Made by a program: the position numbers and the translations under genes. A stretch of 64,000 bases of DNA from the NCBI RefSeq assembly GCF_022448905.1, contig NZ_JAKVCW010000004.1, positions 297,397 to 361,396 on the forward strand, given 5' to 3'. Positions within the stretch are counted from its first letter, which is position 1. Every line of letters starts with the position of its first letter. Origin of the DNA: Shimia sp. Its GTDB lineage: Bacteria > Pseudomonadota > Alphaproteobacteria > Rhodobacterales > Rhodobacteraceae. Below are positions 34,199 to 42,463 of this stretch, piece by piece. Under the pieces are notes generated by a model. That model saw only the letters and a program-made list of their open reading frames with translations. It ran no database searches and was not told where the DNA came from.

Positions 34199-34534
34199 AT
34201 TCCCACTCTCCCACTTGGCCCTTCAACGGCCTTTAGTCCAACGGCTTCTCCACCGGTTGCTCAGACCTTCGGGTTGAAATCGGGCAGGAATGCGGCGGAT
34301 TGAGGAAAACCTCGTGCCCTTTTGCCTTGAGATGTCGGGAATTTTGCACCACTAACGGGACCACGCAAAAACCTTGCTGCCCCCTTGCACACAAAGCTTG
34401 CGCTCCCCCCAAATTCGGCTATACAGCGCCATCCTTTTGCAAAAGCTTGAACCGCGCAGTCTCTCGTGGGTGGGGTGCAAAAGGTGAAAGACGCCCCGCT
34501 CTTTGAAATGCGCCGATAAATGAATGGAGAGCAC
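34199..34534. other. Leader/promoter region of the S6-S18-L9 operon
   Basis: 336 bp without a supported gene. It contains a sigma70-like promoter for the ribosomal operon, giving a leader of about 100 nt. The leader has a hairpin around 34476-34497 (GGGG/CCCC arms) that could be the S6:S18 autoregulatory element known for rpsF leaders, though this was not verified in detail. The left part presumably holds the promoter of the divergent membrane-protein gene. Confidence 0.5.
34398..34425 (+). promoter_or_regulatory. Predicted sigma70 promoter of rpsF operon
   Basis: TTGCGC and TATACA separated by 16 bp, about 110 bp before the rpsF start; the downstream leader is compatible with ribosomal protein regulation. 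Confidence 0.5.
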
Positions 34535-34891
34535 ATGCCACTGTATGAGCATGTTTTCATCTCGCGCCAGGACCTGTCCAACGCGCAAGCCGAAAGCCTC
34601 GTTGAGCACTTCAGCACCGTTCTTTCTGACAACGGCGGGTCCGTTGTAGAATCCGAGTACTGGGGCGTGAAAACCATGGCCTACAAAATCAACAAGAACC
34701 GCAAAGGCCACTACGCCTTCCTGAAGACCGACGCACCATCTGCTGCGGTTCAGGAAATGGAACGCCTGATGCGCCTGCATGACGACGTGATGCGCGTTCT
34801 GACCATCAAGGTCGACGAGCACGCCGAAGGTCCATCGGTTCAGATGCAGAAACGTGACGAGCGTGACAACCGTCGCGAACGCCGCAACTAA
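34535..34891 (+). CDS. rpsF: 30S ribosomal protein S6
   Basis: 118-residue S6, binding S18 and the central domain of 16S rRNA. Begins MPLYEHVFISRQDLSNAQAE and contains YWGVKTMAYKINKNRKGHY, both family signatures. A charged C-terminal tail (KRDERDNRRERRN) is as in other alphaproteobacteria. Start chosen at the ATG preceded by GGAGAG. First gene of rpsF-rpsR-rplI. Confidence 0.97.
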   Translation: MPLYEHVFISRQDLSNAQAESLVEHFSTVLSDNGGSVVESEYWGVKTMAYKINKNRKGHYAFLKTDAPSAAVQEMERLMRLHDDVMRVLTIKVDEHAEGPSVQMQKRDERDNRRERRN

Positions 34892-34916
34892 TCACCTTAA
34901 GAGAGGACATTAAGTT

Positions 34917-35144
34917 ATGGCTGCAAAACCATTTTTCCGCCGTCGCAAAGTCTGCCCTTTCTCGGGTGAGAACGCGCCGAAAATCGACTACAAAGACACC
35001 AAGCTGCTGCAGCGCTACATCTCTGAGCGTGGCAAAATCGTGCCGTCCCGCATCACCGCAGTGTCTGCAAAGAAACAGCGTGAGCTGGCCCGTGCAATCA
35101 AACGCGCGCGCTTCCTCGCACTGCTTCCATACGCCGTGAAGTAA
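34917..35144 (+). CDS. rpsR: 30S ribosomal protein S18
   Basis: 75-residue S18: [20 protein letters not shown], then [20 protein letters not shown], with the normal basic C-terminus ([18 protein letters not shown]). It lies 25 bp after rpsF behind AGAGGACATT and 12 bp before rplI. Confidence 0.98.
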   Translation: MAAKPFFRRRKVCPFSGENAPKIDYKDTKLLQRYISERGKIVPSRITAVSAKKQRELARAIKRARFLALLPYAVK

Positions 35145-35156
35145 GGAGAGACTGAT

Positions 35157-35783
35157 ATGCAAGTTATCCTTCTGGAACGTGTGGCCAAGCTGGGCCAAAT
35201 GGGCGACGTGGTTGACGTGAAGCCGGGCTATGCCCGCAACTTCCTGCTGCCTCAGGGCAAAGCACTGACCGCTTCCAAGTCCAACATCGCATCCTTCGAA
35301 GCGCAAAAAGCGCAACTCGAAGCGCGTAACCTGGAAACCAAGAAAGAAGCCGAAGCGCTGGCAGAGAAACTCGACGGACAGCAGTTCATCGTGATTCGCT
35401 CCGCGTCCGACGCTGGTGCCCTCTACGGTTCCGTCACCACCCGTGACGCCGCAGAAGCCGCCACCGCCGCTGGTTTCACCGTGGACAAGAAACAGGTTGT
35501 TCTGGCCAAGCCAATCAAAGACCTGGGCCTGCACGCCGTACACGTACTGCTGCACCCAGAAGTCGACGTGACCATCGACCTGAACGTGGCGCGCTCCGAG
35601 GAAGAAGCAGAGCTTCAGGCCTCCGGCAAATCCATCCAGGAATTGGCCGCTGAAGCAGAAGCTGAAGCAGAATTCGAAATCGCCGAACTGTTCGACGATA
35701 TCGGTGCTGCAGCATCTGACGACGACGACGATTTGGCTCCGGCAGCTGCCGACGCCGAAGAAGCGCCTGCCGAAGAGCAGTAA
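35157..35783 (+). CDS. rplI: 50S ribosomal protein L9
   Basis: 208-residue L9, clearly longer than the 149-aa E. coli protein. The canonical N-domain ([33 protein letters not shown]), long helix and C-domain are followed by an acidic, alanine-rich tail from about residue 150 ([21 protein letters not shown] region). Such extensions occur in other Rhodobacterales. Last gene of the operon, ending at a strong terminator. Confidence 0.97.
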   Translation: MQVILLERVAKLGQMGDVVDVKPGYARNFLLPQGKALTASKSNIASFEAQKAQLEARNLETKKEAEALAEKLDGQQFIVIRSASDAGALYGSVTTRDAAEAATAAGFTVDKKQVVLAKPIKDLGLHAVHVLLHPEVDVTIDLNVARSEEEAELQASGKSIQELAAEAEAEAEFEIAELFDDIGAAASDDDDDLAPAAADAEEAPAEEQ

Positions 35784-35807
35784 GCGTTTCACCGCGAAGA
35801 ACTCGCA

Positions 35808-35843
35808 GAGCCGCGCCCGGGTGCACCTGGGCGCGGCTTTTTG
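35808..35843 (+). terminator. Rho-independent terminator of the rpsF operon
   Basis: GCCGCGCCCGG paired with CTGGGCGCGGC, 6-nt loop, then TTTTT. Confidence 0.9.
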
Positions 35844-35938
35844 CTTTGTCTATCCGCAAGATACCGCGCATCCCAACGCGCGCCCTTTCCTTCACAGCCG
35901 CTAAAGCCATACTGACGCCAAGACCGTCAGGAGGCCCT

Positions 35939-36415
35939 ATGTCACAGCACCTTTCCCGCCGCACCGCACTCATCATGCTGGCCAGCCTGCCTCTGGCGGC
36001 CTGTGGCCGCTCCAAGCGCAAAGAAGACAGCCCGTTTGACCCGCCGCTCTATCCCAACGAAACGCCCGAGCTACGCGCTTTAATCAACAAATGGGCCGAC
36101 CACTATGAGGTGCCCCGCGATCTCGTCCAACGTGTCATCATCCGCGAAAGCACCCACCGCCCCTGGGCCACCAACGGACCCAATATTGGCCTGATGCAAA
36201 TCCAACTGCCGACCGCGCGCGGCATGGGTTACACCGGCGGGCGCCAAGGCCTCTTGGATGCCGAAACCAACCTTACCTACGCGGTGAAATACCTGCGCGG
36301 CGCGTATATGGTCGCCGAAGGCAATTACGACCGCTCCGTCTTCCTCTATGCCAAAGGCTACTACCCCGAAGCCAAGGCCGCAGGATTGTTGAAAGAAACG
36401 GGTTTGCGCCCCTAA
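35939..36415 (+). CDS. Lytic transglycosylase lipoprotein (SLT domain)
   Basis: 158-residue small lytic transglycosylase. An SRRTALIMLASLPLAAC signal combines twin arginines with a lipobox (Cys22). The SLT domain spans about 45-150: catalytic Glu70 in VIIREST, GPNIGLMQIQLPTARGMG, and NLTYAVKYLRGAY. The ATG follows CAGGAGG. It is a single gene between the ribosomal operon and a membrane protein/HlyD pair. Compact SLT proteins of this type recycle or remodel periplasmic murein; no partner is evident. Confidence 0.92.
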   Translation: MSQHLSRRTALIMLASLPLAACGRSKRKEDSPFDPPLYPNETPELRALINKWADHYEVPRDLVQRVIIRESTHRPWATNGPNIGLMQIQLPTARGMGYTGGRQGLLDAETNLTYAVKYLRGAYMVAEGNYDRSVFLYAKGYYPEAKAAGLLKETGLRP

Positions 36416-36485
36416 GTTGACTTGGCAGCCCCCCTGGGCCTCTCTATTCTGACGTCAGATTTTGACCAGTAATTGAGGCCCCTTC

Positions 36486-36929
36486 GTGAGCTCTGAATCC
36501 GCAGCCAGCCTGCACCCTTTAGCCCCCCACCACTTGCCGAGTTTTATCTCCGACGGCACCGGTGGGGATCCGATGATGACCAACGTCGCGATCTTTGTCG
36601 CTGTCATGGTGTTCATCATCACCACCTTCTTCCTGCACCTGCACTCGCTGCCGGAAAAGCTCGCCCACAAGGTGGGCGCCAATCAGCTGCAAATGGTTGG
36701 CGTGCTCGCCCTCATCGCGCTCTTCACGCACAACAACCTCTATTGGGTCGCCGCGCTCTTGCTCGCGCTTGTCCAGATCCCGGATTATGAGACCCCACTA
36801 CAACGCATCGCCGACGCGCTCGACCGCCTCAAGGCGGCCCCGCAACCTCTCGCGGAACCAGTCGCTGAAGCACCAGCGCCCGAAATCGAAGTGTCTGCTC
36901 CAACCGCCACAAAAGACGGGGAGGCCTAA
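36486..36929 (+). CDS. Membrane protein paired with an HlyD-type adaptor, unknown function
   Basis: 147-residue protein with hydrophobic segments at about residues 32-52 (VAIFVAVMVFIITTFFLHL) and 68-96 (QMVGVLALIALF, then WVAALLLALVQIP), and an Ala/Pro/Glu-rich cytoplasmic tail. It begins at a GTG with GAGG 8 nt upstream. Only 3 bp separate it from the following HlyD-like gene, indicating a two-gene operon. No known family is recognised; the pairing resembles two-gene inner-membrane modules such as YiaW-YiaV, but without clear homology. Confidence 0.7.
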   Translation: MSSESAASLHPLAPHHLPSFISDGTGGDPMMTNVAIFVAVMVFIITTFFLHLHSLPEKLAHKVGANQLQMVGVLALIALFTHNNLYWVAALLLALVQIPDYETPLQRIADALDRLKAAPQPLAEPVAEAPAPEIEVSAPTATKDGEA

Positions 36930-36932
36930 CCC

Positions 36933-38168
36933 ATGTTGGAATTCCTCGCCTGCTCCATGCTCACCATCTTCCCTGACTTCCTGTTCCGCCGCTATTGGCA
37001 GGGCAAACGTCTGGGCCAAGACATCACCCTGTTCTCCATGTGGTATGAGCTGCGCTACGGTCTCAGCGCCTGCTTCATCCTCACGGTCAGCCTGATCACC
37101 CTGATCTTCTACTTCCACCCCTCCACCACCAGCGTGTCGTCTTACTTCCGCACCGTCACCATCTTGCCGGAACTCTCCGGCCGCGTGGTTGAAGTGAATG
37201 TGGAAAACAATCAGGACGTTGAAGCCGGAGAGCTTATCTTCCGCCTGGACGACAGCCGCCAACGGGCCGCCGTCGCCACCGCCCGCGCCGCCATGGTCGA
37301 AGTCGATGCTGGCGAACTGCTGGCCCGCGACGACCTGCGCGTCGCTCAAGCCAATCTCGACGCCGCTGAGGCCGCCTTTGAGCAGACCAAAGACGAATTT
37401 GAGCGCAAGAACACGCTCTATCAAGAAAACTCCCCTGCCGTGACCGTGCGCGAAGTCGAGCGGCTCGAAAATCTGATCCAGGAACGCCTCGCCGCTGTGG
37501 ACGCCGCACACTCTGCCGTGGAATCCGCCAAACACCGCGTAGAAATCCAGCTCCCTGCGCAGAAGGACAGCGCCCGCGCCGCGCTGCACCAAGCCGAAGT
37601 TGAGCTTGGCAAAATGAGCATCTACGCCGGTCAAACCGGCCGCATCGAGCAATTTGACCTGCGCGTCGGCGATTACATCAACCCGATCCTCCGCCCCGCA
37701 GGCATTCTGGTCCCCGCGGACACCGGACGCGGCCGCTTCCAGGCCGGGTTCAGCCAATTGACCGCGCAAATTCTGCACCCCGGCATGCTAGCCGAAATGT
37801 CCTGTATTTCCAGCCCAATGCGCGTCACCCCCATGGTGATTGTGGAAATTCAGGACGTGATCCCCTCAGGTCAAATCCGCCCCTCCGACACGCTGCGCGA
37901 TCCGCAAAACGACCGCCAGCCGGGCACGGTGATTGCCTATATGGAACCGCTCTATGAAGGCGGCACCGACCACCTGCCGCCGGGCAGCAAATGTGAGGTC
38001 AACGCCTACACCAACAACCACGAGCGCCTGCAAGATCCCGACATTGGCACCGGCGAATTTGTCGCCCTGCATGTGATCGACACCGTCGGCTACGCCCACG
38101 CCCTGATCTTGCGCTTTCGCGCCATCATGATGCCCTTCCGCCTCTTGGTGTTCTCGGGCCATCACTAA
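36933..38168 (+). CDS. HlyD-family membrane fusion protein
   Basis: 411-residue periplasmic adaptor. It starts with about 65 unusual residues holding two hydrophobic parts (LEFLACSMLTIFPDFLF and LSACFILTVSLITLIFYF). The MFP core follows: a lipoyl-like half (LPELSGRVVEVNVENNQDV), a coiled-coil hairpin (about 125-215) and the second half with beta-barrel. The C-terminus ends in another hydrophobic stretch (ALILRFRAIMMPFRLLVF). No transporter or outer-membrane factor gene accompanies it, so it probably works with the preceding small membrane protein or a distant partner. It ends at a bidirectional terminator. Confidence 0.85.
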   Translation: MLEFLACSMLTIFPDFLFRRYWQGKRLGQDITLFSMWYELRYGLSACFILTVSLITLIFYFHPSTTSVSSYFRTVTILPELSGRVVEVNVENNQDVEAGELIFRLDDSRQRAAVATARAAMVEVDAGELLARDDLRVAQANLDAAEAAFEQTKDEFERKNTLYQENSPAVTVREVERLENLIQERLAAVDAAHSAVESAKHRVEIQLPAQKDSARAALHQAEVELGKMSIYAGQTGRIEQFDLRVGDYINPILRPAGILVPADTGRGRFQAGFSQLTAQILHPGMLAEMSCISSPMRVTPMVIVEIQDVIPSGQIRPSDTLRDPQNDRQPGTVIAYMEPLYEGGTDHLPPGSKCEVNAYTNNHERLQDPDIGTGEFVALHVIDTVGYAHALILRFRAIMMPFRLLVFSGHH

Positions 38169-38187
38169 ACATCCCAACTTCAAAACC

Positions 38188-38219
38188 AAAAGCCCCGGCC
38201 ATGTGCCGGGGCTTTTTCT
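38188..38219. terminator. Bidirectional rho-independent terminator
   Basis: AAAAGCCCCGGC/GCCGGGGCTTTTT hairpin between the HlyD gene and the convergent DUF1330 gene, one base from the latter's stop. Confidence 0.88.
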
Positions 38220-38633
38220 TTACGCACCAAAGTTTCCACCCAAGTCCCTCGGCGCCATCCGTATCAACCGGCTGTCCGCCACCGCCGCCTGCCGATGCTC
38301 GACCGCCGCGCGATACTCCGGATATTTGTGCATCGACGCAAAAGCCTCCACGCTTGGATACTCTGCGATAAAACACAGATCCCACTGCTTCTCCGGCCCA
38401 ATCAACATCTGCTCCATCTCGCCGCGCCAGATGATCTTGCCGCCCAGTTTGGCAAATGTCGCCGCGCTCTCACGCCCATAGGCCGCATAGGCCTCTGCCC
38501 CGGTGGCCTCCCGCCCATCGGCATATTCCGCTTTGTCGCGCAGCTTGACCAGATTCAACATATGTACCGGCCCGGCGCGATCATTGGCCTTAAACGCGTC
38601 ATAGCCAGCCTTATCGAATGTTGTGTACTCCAT
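38220..38633 (-). CDS. DUF1330 family protein
   Basis: 137-residue small cytoplasmic protein of the ferredoxin-like DUF1330 family. Typical segments: GPVHMLNLVKLRDKAEYADG, AYAAYGRESAATFAKLGGKI and AFASMHKYPEYRAAVEHRQA. It may bind or convert a small molecule, but the reaction is unknown. The ATG follows GGGAGGAG. It appears monocistronic. Confidence 0.85.
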   Translation of the reverse strand: MEYTTFDKAGYDAFKANDRAGPVHMLNLVKLRDKAEYADGREATGAEAYAAYGRESAATFAKLGGKIIWRGEMEQMLIGPEKQWDLCFIAEYPSVEAFASMHKYPEYRAAVEHRQAAVADSRLIRMAPRDLGGNFGA

Positions 38634-38727
38634 AGGTGCTCCTCCCGCCTCCACCCGACCACCCTCGCTGAAAGAGGTCAAACAAGACGCAGGGTCACAC
38701 CCCGCTTCTTCTTGCCCAAAATATCCC

Positions 38728-38811
38728 GGGGGTTTGGGGGCTGGCCCCCAATTTAGTCTGTGTTTTGGGGGCTGGCCCCTTGTTTAGCCTGTGTTTGAGG
38801 GCTGACCAACG
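38728..38811. repeat. Short tandem GGGGGCTGGCCCCC-type repeat
   Basis: Three imperfect copies of about 31 bp (TTTGGGGGCTGGCCCC... followed by TTTAG[T/C]CTGTG), the third truncated. Each copy can form a hairpin. GC-rich elements of this style are scattered in roseobacter intergenic DNA. It lies between the tig terminator and the DUF1330 start. Confidence 0.65.
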
Positions 38812-38859
38812 CCGCCACACTGCCACCTATCCCGCGCAAAACAAAACCACCACCCCAAC

Positions 38860-38890
38860 AAAAAAGGCCGCCCCAATCCGGAGCGGCCTC
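38860..38890 (-). terminator. Rho-independent terminator of tig
   Basis: GGCCGCTCC/GGGGCGGCC hairpin followed by TTTTTT on the minus strand, about 28 bp after the trigger factor stop. Confidence 0.88.
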
Positions 38891-38917
38891 TCACTGTCCC
38901 GTTAACGGGTGTTGGAC

Positions 38918-40252
38918 TTATTCGTCGTCCAGTGCCTCTACGGCTTTTTGCAGGTCGTCTTTGGAGACCTCTTTTTCAGTCATCTCAGCCAGTTCGAAGA
39001 CATAGTCGACAACTTTGTCTTCAAAGATTGGTGCGCGCAGCTGCTGCTGCATCTGCTGGTTCTGCTGGATGAATTCAAAGAATTGACGCTCTTGACCCGG
39101 GTACTGACGCGCCTGGTTCATGATCGCTTGCGTCATCTCGGCGTCGGTCACTTCAACCTCGGCTTTCTGACCCAGTTCTGCCAGCAACAGGCCCAGACGC
39201 ACGCGGCGCTCGGCAAGCTTGTTGTGCTCGTCGGTTGGCTCGATCTCTGGGTGATCGTGGCCTTCAACTTCTGGGTTTTCTTCGTGCCACAGCTGGTGTG
39301 CAATCTGACCGGCTTCCGCTTCCACCAGGGATGGTGGCAGGTCGAAGGACACCAGACCGTCCAGCGCGTCCAGCAGCGCGCGCTTGGTCACGGCACGGGC
39401 CGCACCGGCGTATTCGCCTTCCAGACGCTCGGAGACCTGAGTTTTCAGGGCTGCGAGGTCTTCGGCACCAAATTTGGTCGCCAGCTCGTCGTTGATCTCT
39501 GCCGCAACCGGCTCTTTCACTTCCTTGATGACGCAGGAGAACACGGCCTCTTTGCCAGCAAGGTTTTCGGCGCCGTACTCTTCTGGGAAGGACACGGTCA
39601 CGTCTTTTTCTTCTTCGGCTTTCACGCCAACCAGCTGCTCTTCAAAGCCAGGGATGAACTGACCGGAGCCCAGCACCAGTGGGAACTCTTCGCCGGCACC
39701 GCCATCAAACGCTTCACCGTCGATGCGGCCAACGAAGTCCATAACAACCTGGTCGCCGTCTTTGGCTTTGGAGCCTTTACGACGTGCTTTGAAGTCCTGC
39801 GCGGTTTCGGCCAGGTTGGCCAGCGCTTCGTCCACATCCGCTTCGGCTGCTTTCACAACCATTTTCTCCAGCTTGATGCCTTTCAGGTCCACGTCTGGGA
39901 TCTCTGGCAGCGCCTCATAAGACATCTCGACTTCAACGTCGTCGCCTGGCTTCCAGTTTTCGCCGTCTTTCATCTCTACTTTTGGCTGCAGCGCAGGGCG
40001 GTCACCGGAGTCTTCAAAGTGCTTGTTCATCGCACCGTCGATGGTTTCCTGCATCGCTTCGCCCATCAGGCGCTCGCCAAACTGCTTTTTCAGAAGCGGC
40101 ATTGGCACTTTGCCTTTGCGGAAACCTTTCATTTCGATTTCCGGCTGCGCTTCTTTCAGCTTGTCGTTTACAGTTGCCTCAAGCTCGGAAGCCTCCACCT
40201 TGATGGTGTAGCCGCGCTTCAGACCTTCGTTCAGCGTTTCAGTAACCTGCAT
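38918..40252 (-). CDS. tig: Trigger factor
   Basis: Ribosome-associated chaperone and peptidyl-prolyl isomerase, 444 aa. The N-terminal ribosome-binding domain has the GFRKGKVPM signature (about residues 44-52). The FKBP-type domain starts near 165 ([20 protein letters not shown]), and the C-terminal helical domain completes the protein, ending in acidic residues (KAVEALDDE). The ATG start is supported by GGGGATA upstream. Unlike in many bacteria, no clpP-clpX pair follows. Confidence 0.97.
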   Translation of the reverse strand: MQVTETLNEGLKRGYTIKVEASELEATVNDKLKEAQPEIEMKGFRKGKVPMPLLKKQFGERLMGEAMQETIDGAMNKHFEDSGDRPALQPKVEMKDGENWKPGDDVEVEMSYEALPEIPDVDLKGIKLEKMVVKAAEADVDEALANLAETAQDFKARRKGSKAKDGDQVVMDFVGRIDGEAFDGGAGEEFPLVLGSGQFIPGFEEQLVGVKAEEEKDVTVSFPEEYGAENLAGKEAVFSCVIKEVKEPVAAEINDELATKFGAEDLAALKTQVSERLEGEYAGAARAVTKRALLDALDGLVSFDLPPSLVEAEAGQIAHQLWHEENPEVEGHDHPEIEPTDEHNKLAERRVRLGLLLAELGQKAEVEVTDAEMTQAIMNQARQYPGQERQFFEFIQQNQQMQQQLRAPIFEDKVVDYVFELAEMTEKEVSKDDLQKAVEALDDE

Positions 40253-40424
40253 CGGGTATCCCCATAAGTAGCGGCGCGCGGCACAATGAGTCCGCGCGCA
40301 GTCGAGAAAAATTTGTGCTCTTCTAGTGCCACGCGCGCCCCTGTGCAAGGGCAAAGGCATCAAAAACGCCTTGCCGATCCGGCATCAAATTGCTGCTGTC
40401 AGCCAACACATCGCAAAGCAACGT

Positions 40425-40452
40425 AAAAAGGGCGACCAAACCGGCCGCCCCT
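40425..40452 (-). terminator. Rho-independent terminator of the porin gene
   Basis: GGGCGGCC/GGTCGCCC hairpin then TTTTT on the minus strand, 27 bp beyond the porin stop. Confidence 0.8.
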
Positions 40453-40478
40453 CCCGCAATTCCTTCGCTACTACAAGC

Positions 40479-41594
40479 TTAGAAGCTCCAGCGCGCGCCC
40501 ACCATATAGGCGTCCACGTCGTTGTAAGTGGTGCCGGTGGTCACGTCATAGCCATGCTGGTGGTAGCTGAAGAACAAATCCACATTGGCGTTGTCGATCT
40601 TCTGCACCGCTTCAAACCCGTAGCTGACCGATTTGTCACCCACTGCCGCCATGTCGTTGCCGCGATAGGCATCGACGGACAGATGGGTACGTCCAAAGCT
40701 GAACCAATCCCGCTGATAGCCAAGCTTGGCATAGACGTAGTCACTCTTGCGCCCGCTGTCGCGATCGTTCTGACCAAGTGTCACCGTGCCGCTGATCCCG
40801 GTTGGGTTATGAAGCGCCCCGACCGAGCCCACCACCGACTTGGAGTCATCCGCCGCACCATCGGTCTGCGCATAAGACAACGTCGCCCGCAGAGTGGTGT
40901 CACCGAGATCCGCCCCATAGCGCAGCGCCACGTCGTAGAAGTTGGTGTCATCATTGTCTTTCAGGATTTCGGTACCCGCCGAGGCCGAGACCACAAACCC
41001 GCCGAAGCTTGGCGTGTCATACCGCACACGACCCTTCCGGCTGCCGTCAAAGTCCTTGAACACGTCGCCAATGGTTGGACCTGCGGCACCGCCGCCTACC
41101 GGTTGGAAGGCAAAGCCGCCCGCGGTATCGGCCACGGCAACCGTACCGGACAGGTCGGTGCCGGACAAATCCGTACCGCCAGAAATGCCATCAGACGCCA
41201 TGGAACCCTGACCAGCGTAGAATGTGCCAAAGCGATCGGTCTCATAGATGGCTTCAAACTTACGCAGATCCGTCTTGTCCCAATCAAAGAAGTCATCATT
41301 GGAGGTCGCGCTCAGGCTGGATGTGCCCCGCAGACCCAAAGCGGTTTCGAAGTTAAACTTCAGGGTACCCGCACCCGTACCCATTTCATACCACGCCCCG
41401 ATCCGGCTTGGCGCGTTGCTGTTGTCACTGAACTCGTTGCGCTTCTGCACACCATCATCCACGCTGGTCACAGCCCCGTTCAGGAACCCGTAAAACCGAA
41501 ACTCCTCTTGCGCGGACGCCGCTGACGTCATCGCAACACTGCCCACAACCAGGGCCGCTGGGGCGACCCATACAGAGTGTTTTTTTCCAACCAT
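40479..41594 (-). CDS. Outer membrane porin
   Basis: 371-residue beta-barrel porin of the Gram-negative (Rhodobacter-type) class. Signal peptide VGKKHSVWVAPAALVVGSVA...ASA, then FRFYGFLNGAVTSVDD, many alternating-polarity strands, and a terminal aromatic residue (MVGARWSF) as required by the BAM machinery. The ATG follows GGAGACAG. It has its own terminator and a long upstream region, so it is probably individually regulated. Solute selectivity cannot be read. Confidence 0.9.
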   Translation of the reverse strand: MVGKKHSVWVAPAALVVGSVAMTSAASAQEEFRFYGFLNGAVTSVDDGVQKRNEFSDNSNAPSRIGAWYEMGTGAGTLKFNFETALGLRGTSSLSATSNDDFFDWDKTDLRKFEAIYETDRFGTFYAGQGSMASDGISGGTDLSGTDLSGTVAVADTAGGFAFQPVGGGAAGPTIGDVFKDFDGSRKGRVRYDTPSFGGFVVSASAGTEILKDNDDTNFYDVALRYGADLGDTTLRATLSYAQTDGAADDSKSVVGSVGALHNPTGISGTVTLGQNDRDSGRKSDYVYAKLGYQRDWFSFGRTHLSVDAYRGNDMAAVGDKSVSYGFEAVQKIDNANVDLFFSYHQHGYDVTTGTTYNDVDAYMVGARWSF

Positions 41595-42463
41595 CTTCTG
41601 TCTCCATATGCCCCCGCTTGCTCGTTCAGGGGGCTTGCTAATCACCTGCCTTAAGCCGCACGACCAGCTCAAACTCAGGCATCCACTCATGTGTCTTCCG
41701 TCAACCCGAAAGCAGCTCCCTGCTCCCTCCGTCACGCCGTCTCGGCGCAGGTCAACAAAAGACCATCTGGCGTCTAGGCCGCTCACACCCAAATGACAAA
41801 CCCGTCAACCGGCTGATTTTGGCCGAGAATAAGCGCCTTTTTGCGCGTTGGCTGCATTGCCCTTCAAATTGGCGCGTATTCACAGCCAGTCGCATGATCT
41901 CAAAGGGGGAAAAATGCCGCCCCCTTCCCGTTTCATGTGGATTTTCAGAGGGCTAGATTTCAAGGGGCGGCAGTAAAATAGTTTGGGACCATGGCTCGGC
42001 CATTTTCCGCCAAGACATGCCGCCTCAACGCCACTTGTCCACCACGAAAGACAACAGGAGCCCCCCTCGCGACAAGCCAGCAACTGATTTGGAGACCACC
42101 AGAGCCACACTGCGACGGTCACACACATACCCACAAGTCAAAAACAACCTAAGAGTGTGCTTTGAATTACTTTCCAGCCACTAAAACGCTGTTAACGATT
42201 AAGGCAAAACGAGAACCCAACCTTTGCTCGCCTAACAGCCTCAAACCACAATCCCTAGAGGCTGCACCTACAGCACCCCAAGATTCCCCTTCAACCTCGG
42301 AAGCTTATCCAAAAAACACTGCAGACCGACTCCAAAAACTAGGAAAACCCTTAGTTTTAAGCAAATATGGCAAAAAAGTGATTGGCTTACGTTCCGGTCA
42401 CATTTATAGTCAGAGCAAATCAAACAAGGGCATAAGCCCGAACAACCTAGAGCGGTAGAATAC
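41595..42463. other. Long intergenic region upstream of the secreted adhesin
   Basis: 869 bp between the porin (leftward) and adhesin (rightward) starts. The right 300 bp is AT-richer than its surroundings and carries GTTAACGATTAAGG at about 42191. A hairpin with about 11-bp arms lies near 41915-41972. No convincing gene was found: a 98-codon frame starting with TTG near 42162 has odd composition and no ribosome binding site. The region probably holds two promoters and a long adhesin leader. Confidence 0.5.
41915..41972. promoter_or_regulatory. Intergenic inverted repeat
   Basis: TGCCGCCCCCTT pairs with AAGGGGCGGCA (one bulged C) across a 35-nt loop, followed on the plus strand by an A-rich stretch. 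It may be an RNA structure or a protein site. Confidence 0.4.

Noticed and set aside
38761..38811. CRISPR array
   Set aside because: Repeats are directly adjacent, imperfect and without spacers; no cas genes.
38909..40267. 452-codon open frame antisense to trigger factor
   Set aside because: Phe/Leu/His-rich shadow of an acidic gene; tig is secure on the other strand.
42191..42204. Full CtrA binding site (GTTAACGATTAAGG)
   Set aside because: The two TTAA boxes are only 3 bp apart instead of 7, so it is not a canonical CtrA site.
42162..42458. 98-codon frame upstream of the adhesin
   Set aside because: TTG start without ribosome binding site, no signal or domain, in an AT-richer leader; more likely leader RNA.
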